NCBI RefSeq assembly: GCF_003096815.1
Contig: NZ_QENY01000008.1
Location: forward strand, 1-64,000
DNA from: Hallella colorans
Lineage (GTDB): Bacteria; Bacteroidota; Bacteroidia; Bacteroidales; Bacteroidaceae
Length of the DNA stretch: 64,000 bases
Direction: 5' to 3'
Part shown: positions 55,086 to 64,000 of the stretch, one piece after another
Numbering within the stretch: the stretch's first letter is position 1
Layout: each line of letters starts with the position of its first letter
Notes under the pieces: generated by a model
What the model was told of the DNA's origin: nothing
Databases searched by the model: none
Seen by the model: the letters and a program-made list of their open reading frames with translations, nothing else
Translations under genes and position numbers: made by a program

Positions 55086-55484
55086 TCTTATGATTTTTGG
55101 TAACGCTCTACTTGGTTTTGACAAAAAAAGATAGCCCTTTTTGCTCTGGATGACTCAAAAATAATGATCAAAAAAACAGTAATTATATTTTATAAAATGA
55201 AGAATAAGGAGTAAGGAGAGAAGAGTGGGGAGCGAAGAATGAATGAAGACAGCAGCACCGGATTCGAGAGGCGTCTGAGCGCGGTAGAAATTTGCGCGTG
55301 TGAACTTTTATGCCAACATCATGCCTTCCTGTTTTTAATCCTAATTGCGGTTATACATGGTTACCACACTTGTAGAGACCTACGGTGCCCACCAAAAGTG
55401 AATACTTACTGAGCCTTTAGCTCTCCCATTAAATATCAGTTGAGCCAAAGAAACATCTATCGTGTACTATTAATAACTATAAAA

Positions 55485-55525
55485 TATATGTCTCGAACAT
55501 TCCATTGGAATGTTCGAGACATATA
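55485..55525 (-). terminator. Perfect 41-bp palindrome, terminator of the division cluster
   Basis: Two exact 20-bp arms (55485-55504 and 55506-55525) flank a single central T at 55505; the core is CATTCCA-T-TGGAATG. On the minus strand it follows the YqeY-like gene by about 40 bp and leads into ATATTTTATAG. The length and perfection are unusual for a terminator. Confidence 0.65.
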
Positions 55526-55562
55526 ATATTGGCAGTTTTGCAGGGCAAGTATGGCCCAACGA

Positions 55563-56015
55563 TTAGCTTAGCAACTTTCGAACGATAGCCGAAATGGCTT
55601 TGCCATCGGCCTTCCCTGCCATTAGTTTGGTGGCCATGCCCATCACTTGGCCCATAGATTTCATGTCGACGGCACCTGTCTGGGCGATAATTTCCTTGAC
55701 CTTGGCCTCTATTTCTGCTTCTGAAAGCGGCTGTGGAAGATACTCCTTGACAACAGCTACCTGTGCCAACTCCTCATCCGCGAGATCGTTTCTGCCAGCT
55801 TGGGTGTACGTGTTGGCACTTTCTTCGCCTTGCTTGGCAAGTTTTTGGAGTATTTTGAGAGCGGTATCGTCGTCCAGAGTATCGTTGGCACCGGGTGCGG
55901 TTTTGGCCTCGATGAAATATTTTTTAATGTTGCGCAAGGCCTCGGTGCGAACTTTGTCTCGGGCCTTCATGGCGGCTCGGATGTCGCCGCTAACTTTGTC
56001 GAATAGTGTGGCCAT
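55563..56015 (-). CDS. GatB/YqeY-domain protein
   Basis: This 150-aa helical protein of the YqeY family is related to the tail domain of the GatB amidotransferase subunit. Family features are FDKVSGDIRAAMKARDKVRTEALRNI and LPQPLSEAEIEAKVKEIIAQTGA, and the C-terminal DMKSMGQVMGMATKLMAGKADG. It follows ftsZ by about 87 bp and closes the leftward division cluster. YqeY proteins have been suggested to act in tRNA-dependent amidation, but the role is not settled. Confidence 0.9.
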   Translation of the reverse strand: MATLFDKVSGDIRAAMKARDKVRTEALRNIKKYFIEAKTAPGANDTLDDDTALKILQKLAKQGEESANTYTQAGRNDLADEELAQVAVVKEYLPQPLSEAEIEAKVKEIIAQTGAVDMKSMGQVMGMATKLMAGKADGKAISAIVRKLLS

Positions 56016-56102
56016 AATTATTGGTATTTAGTGTAAAATTGAAAATGCTGATGTTTCTTTTATCAATATGCAAGTATTGGCAACGAGCGTGATCCAATCT
56101 AT

Positions 56103-57446
56103 CTATACGAAGCTGATCATTCCCTGTACGGTGTCTTGACTTGGCTCCGTGTCTGACGGGGCATTTTGACCGTTTGCAAGATTGCGTATCTCGTCAAGCA
56201 TTTGCCTTGTGCGTTTGTAGGTGGGCGAATTGTCCACAGCAAGTATCACGTCTTCGTTATCAAGATCATCTTGGCTGAACAGATAGAGGTGTGGGCGACG
56301 TTTGTATTGTTTGTTTCCGGAGTCGCTACCATAATATCTATTACGCCGCTCTTGCCGCTCGGCGGCTTTCTCTTCCTCCTCAGCTATGCGGTTAGCCTCT
56401 TCTTGCGAGTGCCTGCCGCGTCGATCAATGGGTTCCACGTCTTCCACGCCAAAGCCTGTGGCAAGGATCGTAATCTTCACTTTGTTGCCCAATTCTGGAT
56501 CGGTGGCGATACCCCATTTTATCTCAAAGTCTTCTCCAAACTTGGCCATGAAGTCGTTCACGTCGTTCATCTCCTCCATCAGTAATCCTTGATTCTCGTC
56601 TTTCTCATCGCAGAAATTGATGAAAAGCAATATTTTTTTGGAGTTGAAGACATTGTTGTTGTTAAGTAACGGGGAGTTGAGCGCGTCTTCTATAGCTTTT
56701 TTCACACGTCCGTCGCCCTCGCCGTATCCTGTGCTCATGATGGCAACGCCTCCATCCTTAAGCACGGTTTTCACATCGTTGAAGTCTACGTTGATAATAC
56801 CGTGTATGGTGATGATCTCGGCTATGCTTTTGGCTGCCACGCTGAGAGTGTCGTCGGCTTTGCCAAAGGCGTTTACCACGGTGAGGTCGGGGTATATCTC
56901 ACGCAATCGCTCATTGTTGATAACAAGCAGCGCGTCCACGTGCTTGGCCATTTCCTCTACACCGTCAAGCGCTTGGTCTATCTTTTTGGGGCCCTCAAAG
57001 CGGAACGGTATGGTGACGATACCAACGGTCAGAATGTCCATTTCCTTGCTCACTTGGGCTATGATGGGGGCAGCGCCGGTACCAGTGCCGCCACCCATTC
57101 CTGCAGTGATGAATGCCATTTTGGTGCCGTCGCTGAGCATTCGGCGTATGTCGTCCATGCTCTCCAAGGCTGCCTCCCGGGCACGAGCAGGCCTGTTGCC
57201 AGCGCCTAAGCCCTCACTACCCAGCTGCAAATGCACTGGAACGGGAGAGTCGTTGAGGGCCTGCGCGTCGGTGTTGCACAATACAAATGACACGTCATGA
57301 ATACCCTCGCGATACATGTGGTTCACGGCATTGCCGCCTCCACCTCCAACGCCTATTACTTTGATAATACAATTTTCTTGGGTTGGCGCGCCAAAGTCGA
57401 GGATTGACGGCTTATTGTTCTCGATGTTATTGTTGTTGTCTGACAT
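56103..57446 (-). CDS. ftsZ: Cell division protein FtsZ
   Basis: This 447-aa tubulin-like GTPase forms the division ring. It has VIGVGGGGGNAVNHMY, the tubulin signature GGGTGTG (118-124), and the T7-loop region NVDFNDVKTVL. After the core there is a charged linker, then a conserved peptide DNSPTYKR resembling the FtsA-binding tail. Unusually, about 40 residues continue beyond it. The ATG at 57446 is chosen; an in-frame ATG at 57485 would overlap the end of ftsA by 14 bp. ftsA lies immediately upstream. Confidence 0.95.
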   Translation of the reverse strand: MSDNNNNIENNKPSILDFGAPTQENCIIKVIGVGGGGGNAVNHMYREGIHDVSFVLCNTDAQALNDSPVPVHLQLGSEGLGAGNRPARAREAALESMDDIRRMLSDGTKMAFITAGMGGGTGTGAAPIIAQVSKEMDILTVGIVTIPFRFEGPKKIDQALDGVEEMAKHVDALLVINNERLREIYPDLTVVNAFGKADDTLSVAAKSIAEIITIHGIINVDFNDVKTVLKDGGVAIMSTGYGEGDGRVKKAIEDALNSPLLNNNNVFNSKKILLFINFCDEKDENQGLLMEEMNDVNDFMAKFGEDFEIKWGIATDPELGNKVKITILATGFGVEDVEPIDRRGRHSQEEANRIAEEEEKAAERQERRNRYYGSDSGNKQYKRRPHLYLFSQDDLDNEDVILAVDNSPTYKRTRQMLDEIRNLANGQNAPSDTEPSQDTVQGMISFV

Positions 57447-57471
57447 AATATCTGTTGTTTGCTTGGGTTCG

Positions 57472-58914
57472 TTATTTGTCATCATCTTCTTCGTCTACCA
57501 TTTTCTTGAAGAAGTTTTTCATGCCCTTGATGGTTTTGTTGACGAATGAGTTCTCACGTTGAGCCTTACGGTTGGCTTCTTCTTCCTCTTCTATTTTCCG
57601 TTGTCGCTCACGCTCTTCTGCCTCTTTTTGCTTACGCTCCTCCTCGGCAGCCTTTTCAGCCTCGGTCTGAACGATGCCCTTTCCTGTTATCTCACTCAGC
57701 GGACGAGGCTCTTTGGGAGTGTCGGTTTGAGCCGGGCGTTCGTCGGCCCCAAATAGGTCTTTGCTAAACTCATCGCCCGCACAGTTCATGTCTCCCTTGG
57801 CCAACAGTCCAAGCACAGTGCACATCGTGCCGTCCTTGACGTTGATGGCGGGCAGGTGAGAGTTGATGGTGTGGGTAACAAATTTTGCTATTCTGATTTT
57901 TTCCACGTGCGTGTGGTTTCGGAACGCGCGCTCAATGTTGCACATGTTTGAGCCTCCACCCGTGAGGATGATCCCCCCAATGAGCTTGTCGTAATATTCG
58001 TTTGGCACTTGGCACCATACGTTTTCAATGATCTCTTGCATGCGCGCCTCCACTAACTCGATGAAAACGCGCGCAGGAATGCTGCGTTCGGGGTCGATGG
58101 TATAGGTAGCATCGGCGTCTATGTCGGCTGTCTCGGTATAGGCGTTGCCATGTTTTAGTTTGAGTTTTTCTGCCTGTTCCTCCTCCATTTGAAGAGAAGC
58201 AATGTCTTTGGTAACGTTGTTACTGCCCAATGGTATGACTGCAAGGTGTCGCAGTATATTTTTGTAATATACGCAGACGGTAGTGGTATCAGAACCTAAA
58301 TCCACCAAGACCGCACCACTCCTACGCTCGCTATCGGTGAGCACCGCGTCGGCGAGTGCTAATGGCGAAAGGTACATTTCGGCAATGGCTATGCCTGCGT
58401 TGTCAAAGCATTTGTTGATATTGCGGTAGAAAGTGCGCCGCCAAAGTATGTTCAAGAAGTTGCCCTCAAGGTGCGAGCACTGTATACCCACGGGGTCGAG
58501 TTGATACTGGTTGTCCAACTTGTATTCTTGGGTTGCTGCATCAAGTATCTCTTGATCGGTGTATTGCATGCTGCGATTGGCGTCCATCAGCTCGTTAACC
58601 ATGTCTTGTGTGACGATAGTGTCATTGGGAAGTTCCTTGACATGCGTGTTTCTAACGCTCCGAATAGATTGTCCGCCTACTCCCACATACACGTGTGCTA
58701 TTTTAGCTTTGAGTGTGGTTTCTAACTTTTTAACGATATTGGTGAGTGTCTGTACCGTCTTGTCAATGTTATAGACAACACCTTTTCGAACGCACGACGA
58801 GGAGTCTTCTTTCACGACTGCGAGAACACTGATGCTCCCATCGAGATTTTTCTTGCCCGCGATGCCGGTCATCTTAGACGACCCAAGTTCGATCGCTACT
58901 ATAAATTCTGCCAT
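57472..58914 (-). CDS. ftsA: Cell division protein FtsA
   Basis: This 480-aa actin-like protein anchors FtsZ to the membrane. The start MAEFIVAIELGSSKMTGIAG holds the first phosphate loop, and GAVLVDLGSDTTTVCVY and LIGGIILTGGGSNMCNIE complete the ATPase fold. The SHS2/1C domain is present. The C-terminus is long and highly charged (Lys/Glu/Arg coiled-coil, about residues 400-450) and ends with an amphipathic helix (FVNKTIKGMKNFFKKMV) suited to membrane binding. It lies 16 bp after ftsQ and 25 bp before ftsZ. Confidence 0.95.
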   Translation of the reverse strand: MAEFIVAIELGSSKMTGIAGKKNLDGSISVLAVVKEDSSSCVRKGVVYNIDKTVQTLTNIVKKLETTLKAKIAHVYVGVGGQSIRSVRNTHVKELPNDTIVTQDMVNELMDANRSMQYTDQEILDAATQEYKLDNQYQLDPVGIQCSHLEGNFLNILWRRTFYRNINKCFDNAGIAIAEMYLSPLALADAVLTDSERRSGAVLVDLGSDTTTVCVYYKNILRHLAVIPLGSNNVTKDIASLQMEEEQAEKLKLKHGNAYTETADIDADATYTIDPERSIPARVFIELVEARMQEIIENVWCQVPNEYYDKLIGGIILTGGGSNMCNIERAFRNHTHVEKIRIAKFVTHTINSHLPAINVKDGTMCTVLGLLAKGDMNCAGDEFSKDLFGADERPAQTDTPKEPRPLSEITGKGIVQTEAEKAAEEERKQKEAEERERQRKIEEEEEANRKAQRENSFVNKTIKGMKNFFKKMVDEEDDDK

Positions 58915-58930
58915 AGGTATATAATAATTT

Positions 58931-59725
58931 TCAATTCAATTCTTTCTTCTTGCAAATGATTTGGTTGTCAAATTCTACGTTGATATACGAGTATTTGTTC
59001 CATCCAGCCTGTGAGAGTCCGTATCGATAAAATTTTTCCAAACGGTCCATTTTTTTCTGCACATAATCAGTAATCATCTTTTGTCTCATGCTGGTGTATT
59101 TAGTTTCGGGCAGCTGCCCTATATAGATGATATGGTTTCCGACGCGTGGCACCAGCTCTACTCCATGATCGGGCAGCACGTTGATCTGTACTATTTGGTT
59201 TTTCCAAAACTCGCTCGCGTTGAGAGACTCGGCCAAATAGGATATGTAATGGCGTGCGTACCACTTGTTGATATACCCCGTGGCGATGATCAGATCGCTG
59301 GTGTAATGTGAGTTGGGCATGATACTGTGCTTGTCATCGATGTAATAGTCGTCGCCATTGATGGCTTTGATGCGCAGCGATGGCATGCGTTGGGTCAGCG
59401 AAATGGAAACGTGCCCATTCTCTGTCTTGTAACATTCGGCTTGCTTGACAAACGGACTTTGTTCCAATGTCTCTTCGATGACGCGCGTGTTGATGTCTGC
59501 CATGAGTTTGGAAAGAGGGTAGAGTTTGCTTTTTTCCAGTCTTTTTTTTATCTCCGTGGCATTGATAAAACCATTGGTGGCCTCGTCCTCGATATTGATG
59601 TTAACCTGTGTGCATATTCGTTGCTCTGCGTTTGGCCTGTCAAACGCGGTGATGGCAATGATGATATATCCTGCAAGGATTACATCGAGTGCGATGATCG
59701 TGGTTTTTCTCCAGTTGATATGCAT
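58931..59725 (-). CDS. ftsQ: Cell division protein FtsQ
   Basis: This 264-aa single-pass inner-membrane protein links early and late divisome parts. It has a short cytoplasmic N-terminus, a membrane helix at about residues 9-28 (IIALDVILAGYIIIAITAF), and a POTRA-like domain (about 45-115). The beta domain with EFWKNQIVQINVLPDHGVELV follows. Sequence conservation in this family is low; the position between murC and ftsA supports the call. It starts 13 bp after the murC stop. Confidence 0.88.
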   Translation of the reverse strand: MHINWRKTTIIALDVILAGYIIIAITAFDRPNAEQRICTQVNINIEDEATNGFINATEIKKRLEKSKLYPLSKLMADINTRVIEETLEQSPFVKQAECYKTENGHVSISLTQRMPSLRIKAINGDDYYIDDKHSIMPNSHYTSDLIIATGYINKWYARHYISYLAESLNASEFWKNQIVQINVLPDHGVELVPRVGNHIIYIGQLPETKYTSMRQKMITDYVQKKMDRLEKFYRYGLSQAGWNKYSYINVEFDNQIICKKKELN

Positions 59726-59738
59726 GTCAATTTATGGC

Positions 59739-61142
59739 TCAATCTTGTGGTGAGCGTTCGTCCTTCTCTTTTATTATTTTGGCTATGGCAGGCACGGCAT
59801 TGTCCAAATCGCCTGCGCCCAAGATCGTGAGCACGTCAAAATCCCGTTTCTTTGCGAGCTCAAGCACGCTGTCTTTATCAATAATAAGTCTCTCAACACC
59901 CTGTTCGAGGTTGTCGTAAATGAGTTGCGACGTGATGCCGGGAATAGGTTTTTCGCGAGCTGGGTAAATCTCGGTGAGTATCACTTCGTCAAAATGGCTG
60001 AGCGCATGGGCAAAGTCTTGATAAAAGTCGCGAGTGCGGGTGTAGAGGTGCGGCTGGAAAATGACGGTGAGTTTTCGATCTGGGTATAGTTCCCTAAGAC
60101 TTTTGGCGCATTGCAAAATTTCTTTGGGATGGTGCGCGTAGTCGGATAGGAGAACGTGTTTAGGTGTGCGAATTTTGAAATCGAAGCGTCGCTTCACACC
60201 ATGATATGTCTCCATGCCATATTTCAGCTCGTCAGCAGTGCACCCACATAGCTGAGCCATTGCCATAGCGGCTACCCCATTCTCGATGTTGATGGGGATG
60301 GGTTGCCCAAGCTTGACGCCTATCACGGATTTTATTGGTGAGATGAAATCAAATGTTATTTCACCTTTGTCAATGACAATGTTTTCGGCGTGGAAATCGC
60401 CTTGTTCACGGCTATAGGTATAAGTGTTAACACCTTGTTGCACGTCTGCCTGCATTTCAAGGTCAGTATGTATGATGAGTGCGCCACCGGGCTGGATAAG
60501 TTCGGTATAATGGCGGAAACTCTCAAGGTATGCCTCTTTGGTACCATATATGTCAAGATGGTCGGGGTCGGTGGATGTTATAACCGTCATCCATGGCGAA
60601 AGCCAATGGAATGAGCGATCAAATTCGTCAGCCTCTATCACCACATAGTCGCTTTTGTCAGATAGGATATAGTTGCTGTCGTAGTTCTTCGAGATGCCAC
60701 CGAGAAAGGCGTTGCATCCCAAGTGACTCTGATGCATGATGTGAGCGCACATGGTTGAGGTAGACGTTTTGCCATGAGTGCCAGCCACGCACAGTCCCTT
60801 GTGGGTGCGAGTGAGCGTTCCTAACACTTGCGCTCGTTTTTGCATCTCAAAACCATTGGCGCGAAAATATTGCAATTCTCGGTGCTCAGCAGGGATGGCT
60901 GGGGTGTAGACCACAAGGCAAGAGCTGCTGTCTCGACATGCTTGTGGTATCTCGTCCACATTTTCTTCGTAGTGGATCATCATGCCCTCGCGTTCCAATT
61001 GCTTGGTAAGCTCTGTCCGTGTCTTGTCGTATCCGGCCACGACCATCCCCCTGTGAATGAAATATCGGGCGATGGCACTCATGCCGATGCCACCCGCTCC
61101 CACGAAATATACTGCTTTGATATCGTCGATTTCCATTGTCAT
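59739..61142 (-). CDS. murC: UDP-N-acetylmuramate--L-alanine ligase
   Basis: This 467-aa cytoplasmic ATP-dependent ligase adds L-Ala to UDP-MurNAc. The N-terminal Rossmann domain has VYFVGAGGIGMSAIARYF. The ATP loop is GTHGKTSTST (121-130), and the central and C-terminal Mur ligase domains are complete (DYAHHPKE, TILGAGDLDNAVP). The ATG at 61142 is 8 bp after the murG stop and preferred; the frame extends to 61169 within murG. Another Met lies two codons further in. Confidence 0.95.
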   Translation of the reverse strand: MTMEIDDIKAVYFVGAGGIGMSAIARYFIHRGMVVAGYDKTRTELTKQLEREGMMIHYEENVDEIPQACRDSSSCLVVYTPAIPAEHRELQYFRANGFEMQKRAQVLGTLTRTHKGLCVAGTHGKTSTSTMCAHIMHQSHLGCNAFLGGISKNYDSNYILSDKSDYVVIEADEFDRSFHWLSPWMTVITSTDPDHLDIYGTKEAYLESFRHYTELIQPGGALIIHTDLEMQADVQQGVNTYTYSREQGDFHAENIVIDKGEITFDFISPIKSVIGVKLGQPIPINIENGVAAMAMAQLCGCTADELKYGMETYHGVKRRFDFKIRTPKHVLLSDYAHHPKEILQCAKSLRELYPDRKLTVIFQPHLYTRTRDFYQDFAHALSHFDEVILTEIYPAREKPIPGITSQLIYDNLEQGVERLIIDKDSVLELAKKRDFDVLTILGAGDLDNAVPAIAKIIKEKDERSPQD

Positions 61143-61149
61143 GATTATC

Positions 61150-62265
61150 TTATTGTCCTCCCCCGGCAAGTTTTATCACTTCCTCAGCAATAATGTCTGC
61201 AGAGTCTTTCAGTCCTAATTTTTTAATATTGCGAGACAATAAGGCCAGTTTGTTGTCATCAGTCACCGTTTGTAGGGCTGTTGATAGCAACACTTCAGGG
61301 GCCTCTGCGTCTTTCACGTAGATGGCGGCGTCTTTGTTTACAAGTGCCATGGCGTTTTTTGTTTGGTGGTCTTCAGCCACGTTTGGGCTTGGTACTAAAA
61401 TGACAGGCTTGCCCAATAGACAAAACTCGCTGATGGAACCAGCTCCCGCTCGGCTCACCACCAAGTCGGCTGCTTGGTATGCCGCTCCCATATCGCTAAT
61501 AAAATCAAGCACTTTCAGGTTAGCAATCTCACCAAAATCAGCGACGGCACGGTTTATCTTTTCGTTGTAATACTTCCCTGTTTGCCAGATAAACTGAACG
61601 TTGGAGGCTTTCACTTGGCCTAAATGTTGACGCATACTTTCATTTAGTGTGTGTGCTCCAAGACTTCCACCTACGAGCAAGATCGTTTTCTTGTCGGGAG
61701 CAAGGCCGAACGATTGGCGAGCCTCTTCCTTGCTTTTTTCGCAGCGAAGCACGTTTTGTCGTACTGGATTGCCAGTCATGACGATCTTCTCGGCTGGGAA
61801 AAACCGTTCCATTCCATCGTATGCCACGCAAATCTTGGCCACTTTTTTGGATAGCAACCGATTGGTCACGCCCGCATAACTGTTTTGCTCTTGGATGAGG
61901 CATGGTATGCCCTGCTTGGCGCAAACATTGAGCGTTGGGCCACTGGCGTAACCGCCTACGCCCACAGCGACCATTGGTTTGAAGTCGCGAATGATGGCCT
62001 TGGCCATGCGTTGGCTCTTCCATATTTTGTACATCACACTGATATTCTTGAGCAAATGTTTGCGATCGAATCCACAAATGGGTAGACCTTTGATATCGTA
62101 TCCCGCCGCTGGCACACGCTGCATTTCCATGCGGCCGAGAGCGCCTACAAACAATATCTTGGCGTCAGGGCATTTGGCTTTGATGGCATTGGCTATTGAT
62201 ACGGCTGGAAAGATATGTCCTCCGGTACCGCCACCACTTATGATAATTCTTAAGTCGTTGTTCAT
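61150..62265 (-). CDS. murG: UDP-GlcNAc transferase MurG
   Basis: This 371-aa peripheral membrane glycosyltransferase forms lipid II from lipid I. The glycine-rich N-terminal loop is IIISGGGTGGHIFPAV. The donor-site region reads LVVSRAGAGSISEFCLLGKP, followed by NVAEDHQTKNA. The ATG at 62265 matches the family N-terminus; the frame opens at 62298. Upstream on the minus strand a TACTTTTG box (62293-62286) may serve as an internal promoter after the 182-bp gap to ftsW. Confidence 0.95.
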   Translation of the reverse strand: MNNDLRIIISGGGTGGHIFPAVSIANAIKAKCPDAKILFVGALGRMEMQRVPAAGYDIKGLPICGFDRKHLLKNISVMYKIWKSQRMAKAIIRDFKPMVAVGVGGYASGPTLNVCAKQGIPCLIQEQNSYAGVTNRLLSKKVAKICVAYDGMERFFPAEKIVMTGNPVRQNVLRCEKSKEEARQSFGLAPDKKTILLVGGSLGAHTLNESMRQHLGQVKASNVQFIWQTGKYYNEKINRAVADFGEIANLKVLDFISDMGAAYQAADLVVSRAGAGSISEFCLLGKPVILVPSPNVAEDHQTKNAMALVNKDAAIYVKDAEAPEVLLSTALQTVTDDNKLALLSRNIKKLGLKDSADIIAEEVIKLAGGGQ

Positions 62266-62447
62266 ATGAGCGTTATTATATTTGGCAAAAGTAATCAAAA
62301 AAAACCGCTTTAGGGTCTTTTCGTCCCACTTTATTTATTAGTTTTCAACTCTTCGATAGCACCTTGAGCCATTAGTTCTCAGCATTTTGTTCATGAAAGA
62401 ATTTTCCAAGACTTTCAAGTCAAATTCAAATATAAGGCTTGTTCTGT

Positions 62448-63719
62448 CTAAGTGGTGACAAGAGAAGATGCTGTTTGCTCGTCATCGGCGGCGATGTTTT
62501 TTTTCGCCGAGCGGCTCACGCTGAGAATTGCGCCAATATAAATGCAGTTGATGATAGACGAGGTGCCACCCTTGCTGATAAGTGGCAGCGGCTGACCCGT
62601 GACGGGCGCCAAGCCCACAGCTACGCACATATTGAACAATGCCTGCGTCACCAAGAGCATGGCAAGCCCCATGGCCAAGAAAGCCGGGAAATTGTTCTCG
62701 CACCGATTGGCTATGCGCCCTGTGCGAAAAAGTAGGATTATATACAGCATGGCTACGAAAATAGCACCGGCAAGCCCCAATTCCTCAATGATGATAGCAT
62801 AGATAAAATCAGAAAAAGCTTGTGAGAGAAAATCTCGCTCCACCGAGTTGCCAGGCCCTTTTCCTATGACGTTCGAAGAGACAATAGCTATATTGGCATG
62901 CGCCACCTGTGCGTCTTTGTCAAGATCCACTTCTTCGGGTGGCACTTCTTTGCTGTAAAGAAATTTGTTTATACGCGATTTCCAAGTGTCAAAACGGTGC
63001 AATATGCCAGTATTGTTGCCCTGCTGGTTCGGGGTATCAATGGTTGCCACCTTATCTGTCAGGTTGTTCGACATGTCCTCTGGCATCTCATCCTTTCCCA
63101 AAATCATCACCGATGCAATAACTGCAACTATCAAAATGGTTACCACACCTATCAACTTACCCAACTGTTGGGCTGGCACACGCCCCACTACCATCATCAA
63201 GAAAATAACGGCGCACAGCAATGCGGCTGTGGAGAGGTTCTCAAGACCGATGAGCGGCACAAAGATGCCACATACCACAAGGATGTATTTCATGGCGTGC
63301 TTGTCGGCTCCGTCATCTGTCTGCATAGCGCTCAATATCTGGGCGGTAGCTAACACCAGCGTGCCCTTTGCTATCTCGGATGGCTGAAACTGTATGCCAA
63401 GTATTTCTATCCAGCGACTTGCGTTGTTAACCTGACCAGCAAAAAACACCCAAATCAACGTAAGCGCCGAAATAACTATTAGGATTGGTGTCGCGATCTT
63501 GAAGTATTTGCACTTGATATTGAGTGTCACTACCATGCAGAAAAAACCAACAGCCAATATAAAGCAATGCTTAAAGATGGGTGCGAGGTAGTTTCCCCCC
63601 TTGTACGTCAAGCCAGAAGAGGCCGAGAAGACCTCCACAATGCTGATTATGCAAAGAAAGAAGAACACCATCCAGATGACCTTGTCTCCTTTGAATATGT
63701 TATTGAATTTCTGGTTCAT
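62448..63719 (-). CDS. ftsW: SEDS-family peptidoglycan polymerase FtsW
   Basis: This 423-aa multi-pass membrane protein polymerises glycan strands at the septum. It has about ten hydrophobic segments and the SEDS landmarks GIQFQPSEIAKGTLVL, SDFIYAIIIEELGL, and the C-terminal VGLAPVTGQPLPLISKGGTS. A long, polar extracytoplasmic loop (about residues 210-290) precedes the conserved loop. FtsW rather than RodA is inferred from its place between murD and murG. Confidence 0.94.
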   Translation of the reverse strand: MNQKFNNIFKGDKVIWMVFFFLCIISIVEVFSASSGLTYKGGNYLAPIFKHCFILAVGFFCMVVTLNIKCKYFKIATPILIVISALTLIWVFFAGQVNNASRWIEILGIQFQPSEIAKGTLVLATAQILSAMQTDDGADKHAMKYILVVCGIFVPLIGLENLSTAALLCAVIFLMMVVGRVPAQQLGKLIGVVTILIVAVIASVMILGKDEMPEDMSNNLTDKVATIDTPNQQGNNTGILHRFDTWKSRINKFLYSKEVPPEEVDLDKDAQVAHANIAIVSSNVIGKGPGNSVERDFLSQAFSDFIYAIIIEELGLAGAIFVAMLYIILLFRTGRIANRCENNFPAFLAMGLAMLLVTQALFNMCVAVGLAPVTGQPLPLISKGGTSSIINCIYIGAILSVSRSAKKNIAADDEQTASSLVTT

Positions 63720-63789
63720 TCATATTTTGTTTGCTAATATGATAGCTATAAACGTTTATGCTCCAATCTAACCTTTGTTATAATGGCCA

Positions 63790-64000
63790 TTAAAGGTTTC
63801 GTACCAATGTCTTAAACTGATCTCCTCGGTCCTCCATGTTTTTGAAAAGGTCAAAGCTGGCGCAGCATGGCGAGAGCAGCACGGTGTCGCCAGTCTTGGC
63901 CATTCGGTAGCAGGCTTCCACACACTCTTTCATCGAGTGGGTGTCTGCCACGGGTATCCCCATGCCGTCAAAATTATCATGCAATTTTTTGTTGTCGGCT
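63790..64000 (-). CDS. murD: UDP-N-acetylmuramoylalanine--D-glutamate ligase, C-terminal end (partial)
   Basis: Only the last 70 codons lie in the window; the gene continues past the right edge. The visible part ends with [20 protein letters not shown] and then [10 protein letters not shown], the C-terminal domain of MurD, whose Ser/Cys/Asp/Phe residues contact the substrate. It is the first visible gene of the leftward cluster, 70 bp upstream of ftsW. Confidence 0.92.
   Translation of the reverse strand, partial: ADNKKLHDNFDGMGIPVADTHSMKECVEACYRMAKTGDTVLLSPCCASFDLFKNMEDRGDQFKTLVRNL

Larger units (their letters stand above)
53996..55562. other. 1.57-kb non-coding region between susC and the division cluster
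   Basis: Besides the susC promoter it holds a weak hairpin flanked by GAGAGCC/GGGCTCTC (about 54509-54541), a CTTATTT/AAATAAG stem (54857-54872), and the third 22-bp repeat array (54998-55085). A purine-rich stretch (about 55198-55245) and the perfect palindrome at 55485-55525 follow. Two short open frames (54556-54759, 54690-54908) lack features of real genes. No known small RNA was recognised. Confidence 0.6.

Noticed and set aside
55485..55525. Terminal inverted repeat or remnant of a mobile element
   Set aside because: No transposase fragment, partner repeat or target-site duplication is visible nearby.
53996..55562. Known structural RNA (6S, tmRNA, RNase P RNA or SRP RNA) in the long gap
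   Set aside because: None of the conserved core sequences of these RNAs could be recognised by eye; a covariance-model search would settle it.

Overview
The window reads as a chromosomal segment of a Bacteroidales bacterium, most likely a Prevotellaceae member. The evidence is three SusC/SusD pairs, a hybrid two-component regulator, promoters of the Bacteroidetes type (TTTG, about 20 bp, TAnnTTTG), a secreted peptidase ending like a type IX secretion cargo, weak Shine-Dalgarno sequences, and FtsA/FtsZ tails of the Bacteroidetes kind. Species cannot be fixed from sequence alone. No insertion sequence, prophage, rRNA or CRISPR array was found.

Layout. 216-1523 is a stand-alone myo-inositol-3-phosphate synthase. 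1804-13737 is a fructan/fructose utilization locus: hybrid sensor-regulator, susC, susD, GH32 fructanase, MFS sugar permease and PfkB fructokinase. A roughly 1 kb non-coding stretch follows, then a second susC/susD pair (14779-19787). 20012-24859 is the rimP-nusA-infB translation/transcription operon, with a terminator-like hairpin in its leader. 25059-30310 is sufB-sufC-sufD-sufS (Fe-S cluster assembly), followed by rnhB and a WYL-type regulator. 32534-35977 holds recO (minus strand), tRNA-Glu(TTC), rpsT and gyrB. 36112-39383 is a two-gene unit: a GH95 enzyme and a short protein resembling the N-terminal part of GH78 rhamnosidases. 39541-42437 (minus strand) is gpmI-ung-DUF3109. 42909-48595 holds an LTA-synthase-like membrane sulfatase-fold protein, an M6 metallopeptidase and an ATPase. 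49048-53995 (minus strand) is a third, orphan susC/susD pair. 55563-64000 (minus strand) is the division/cell-wall cluster murD(partial)-ftsW-murG-murC-ftsQ-ftsA-ftsZ followed by a YqeY-like gene.

How the parts work together. In the fructan locus, SusC/SusD import oligosaccharide across the outer membrane, the GH32 enzyme releases fructose in the periplasm, the MFS protein imports it and the kinase phosphorylates it. The regulator's periplasmic sugar-binding domain probably senses the free fructose. A 52-bp imperfect palindrome upstream of the first susC is a good operator candidate.

The most unusual structure is a dispersed family of 22-bp tandem repeats (consensus close to GATTAGTACTTAATCACGTTGC). 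It occurs as separate arrays in three intergenic regions (14009-14118, 32246-32355, 54998-55085), with palindromes across the unit boundaries. No coding feature explains them.
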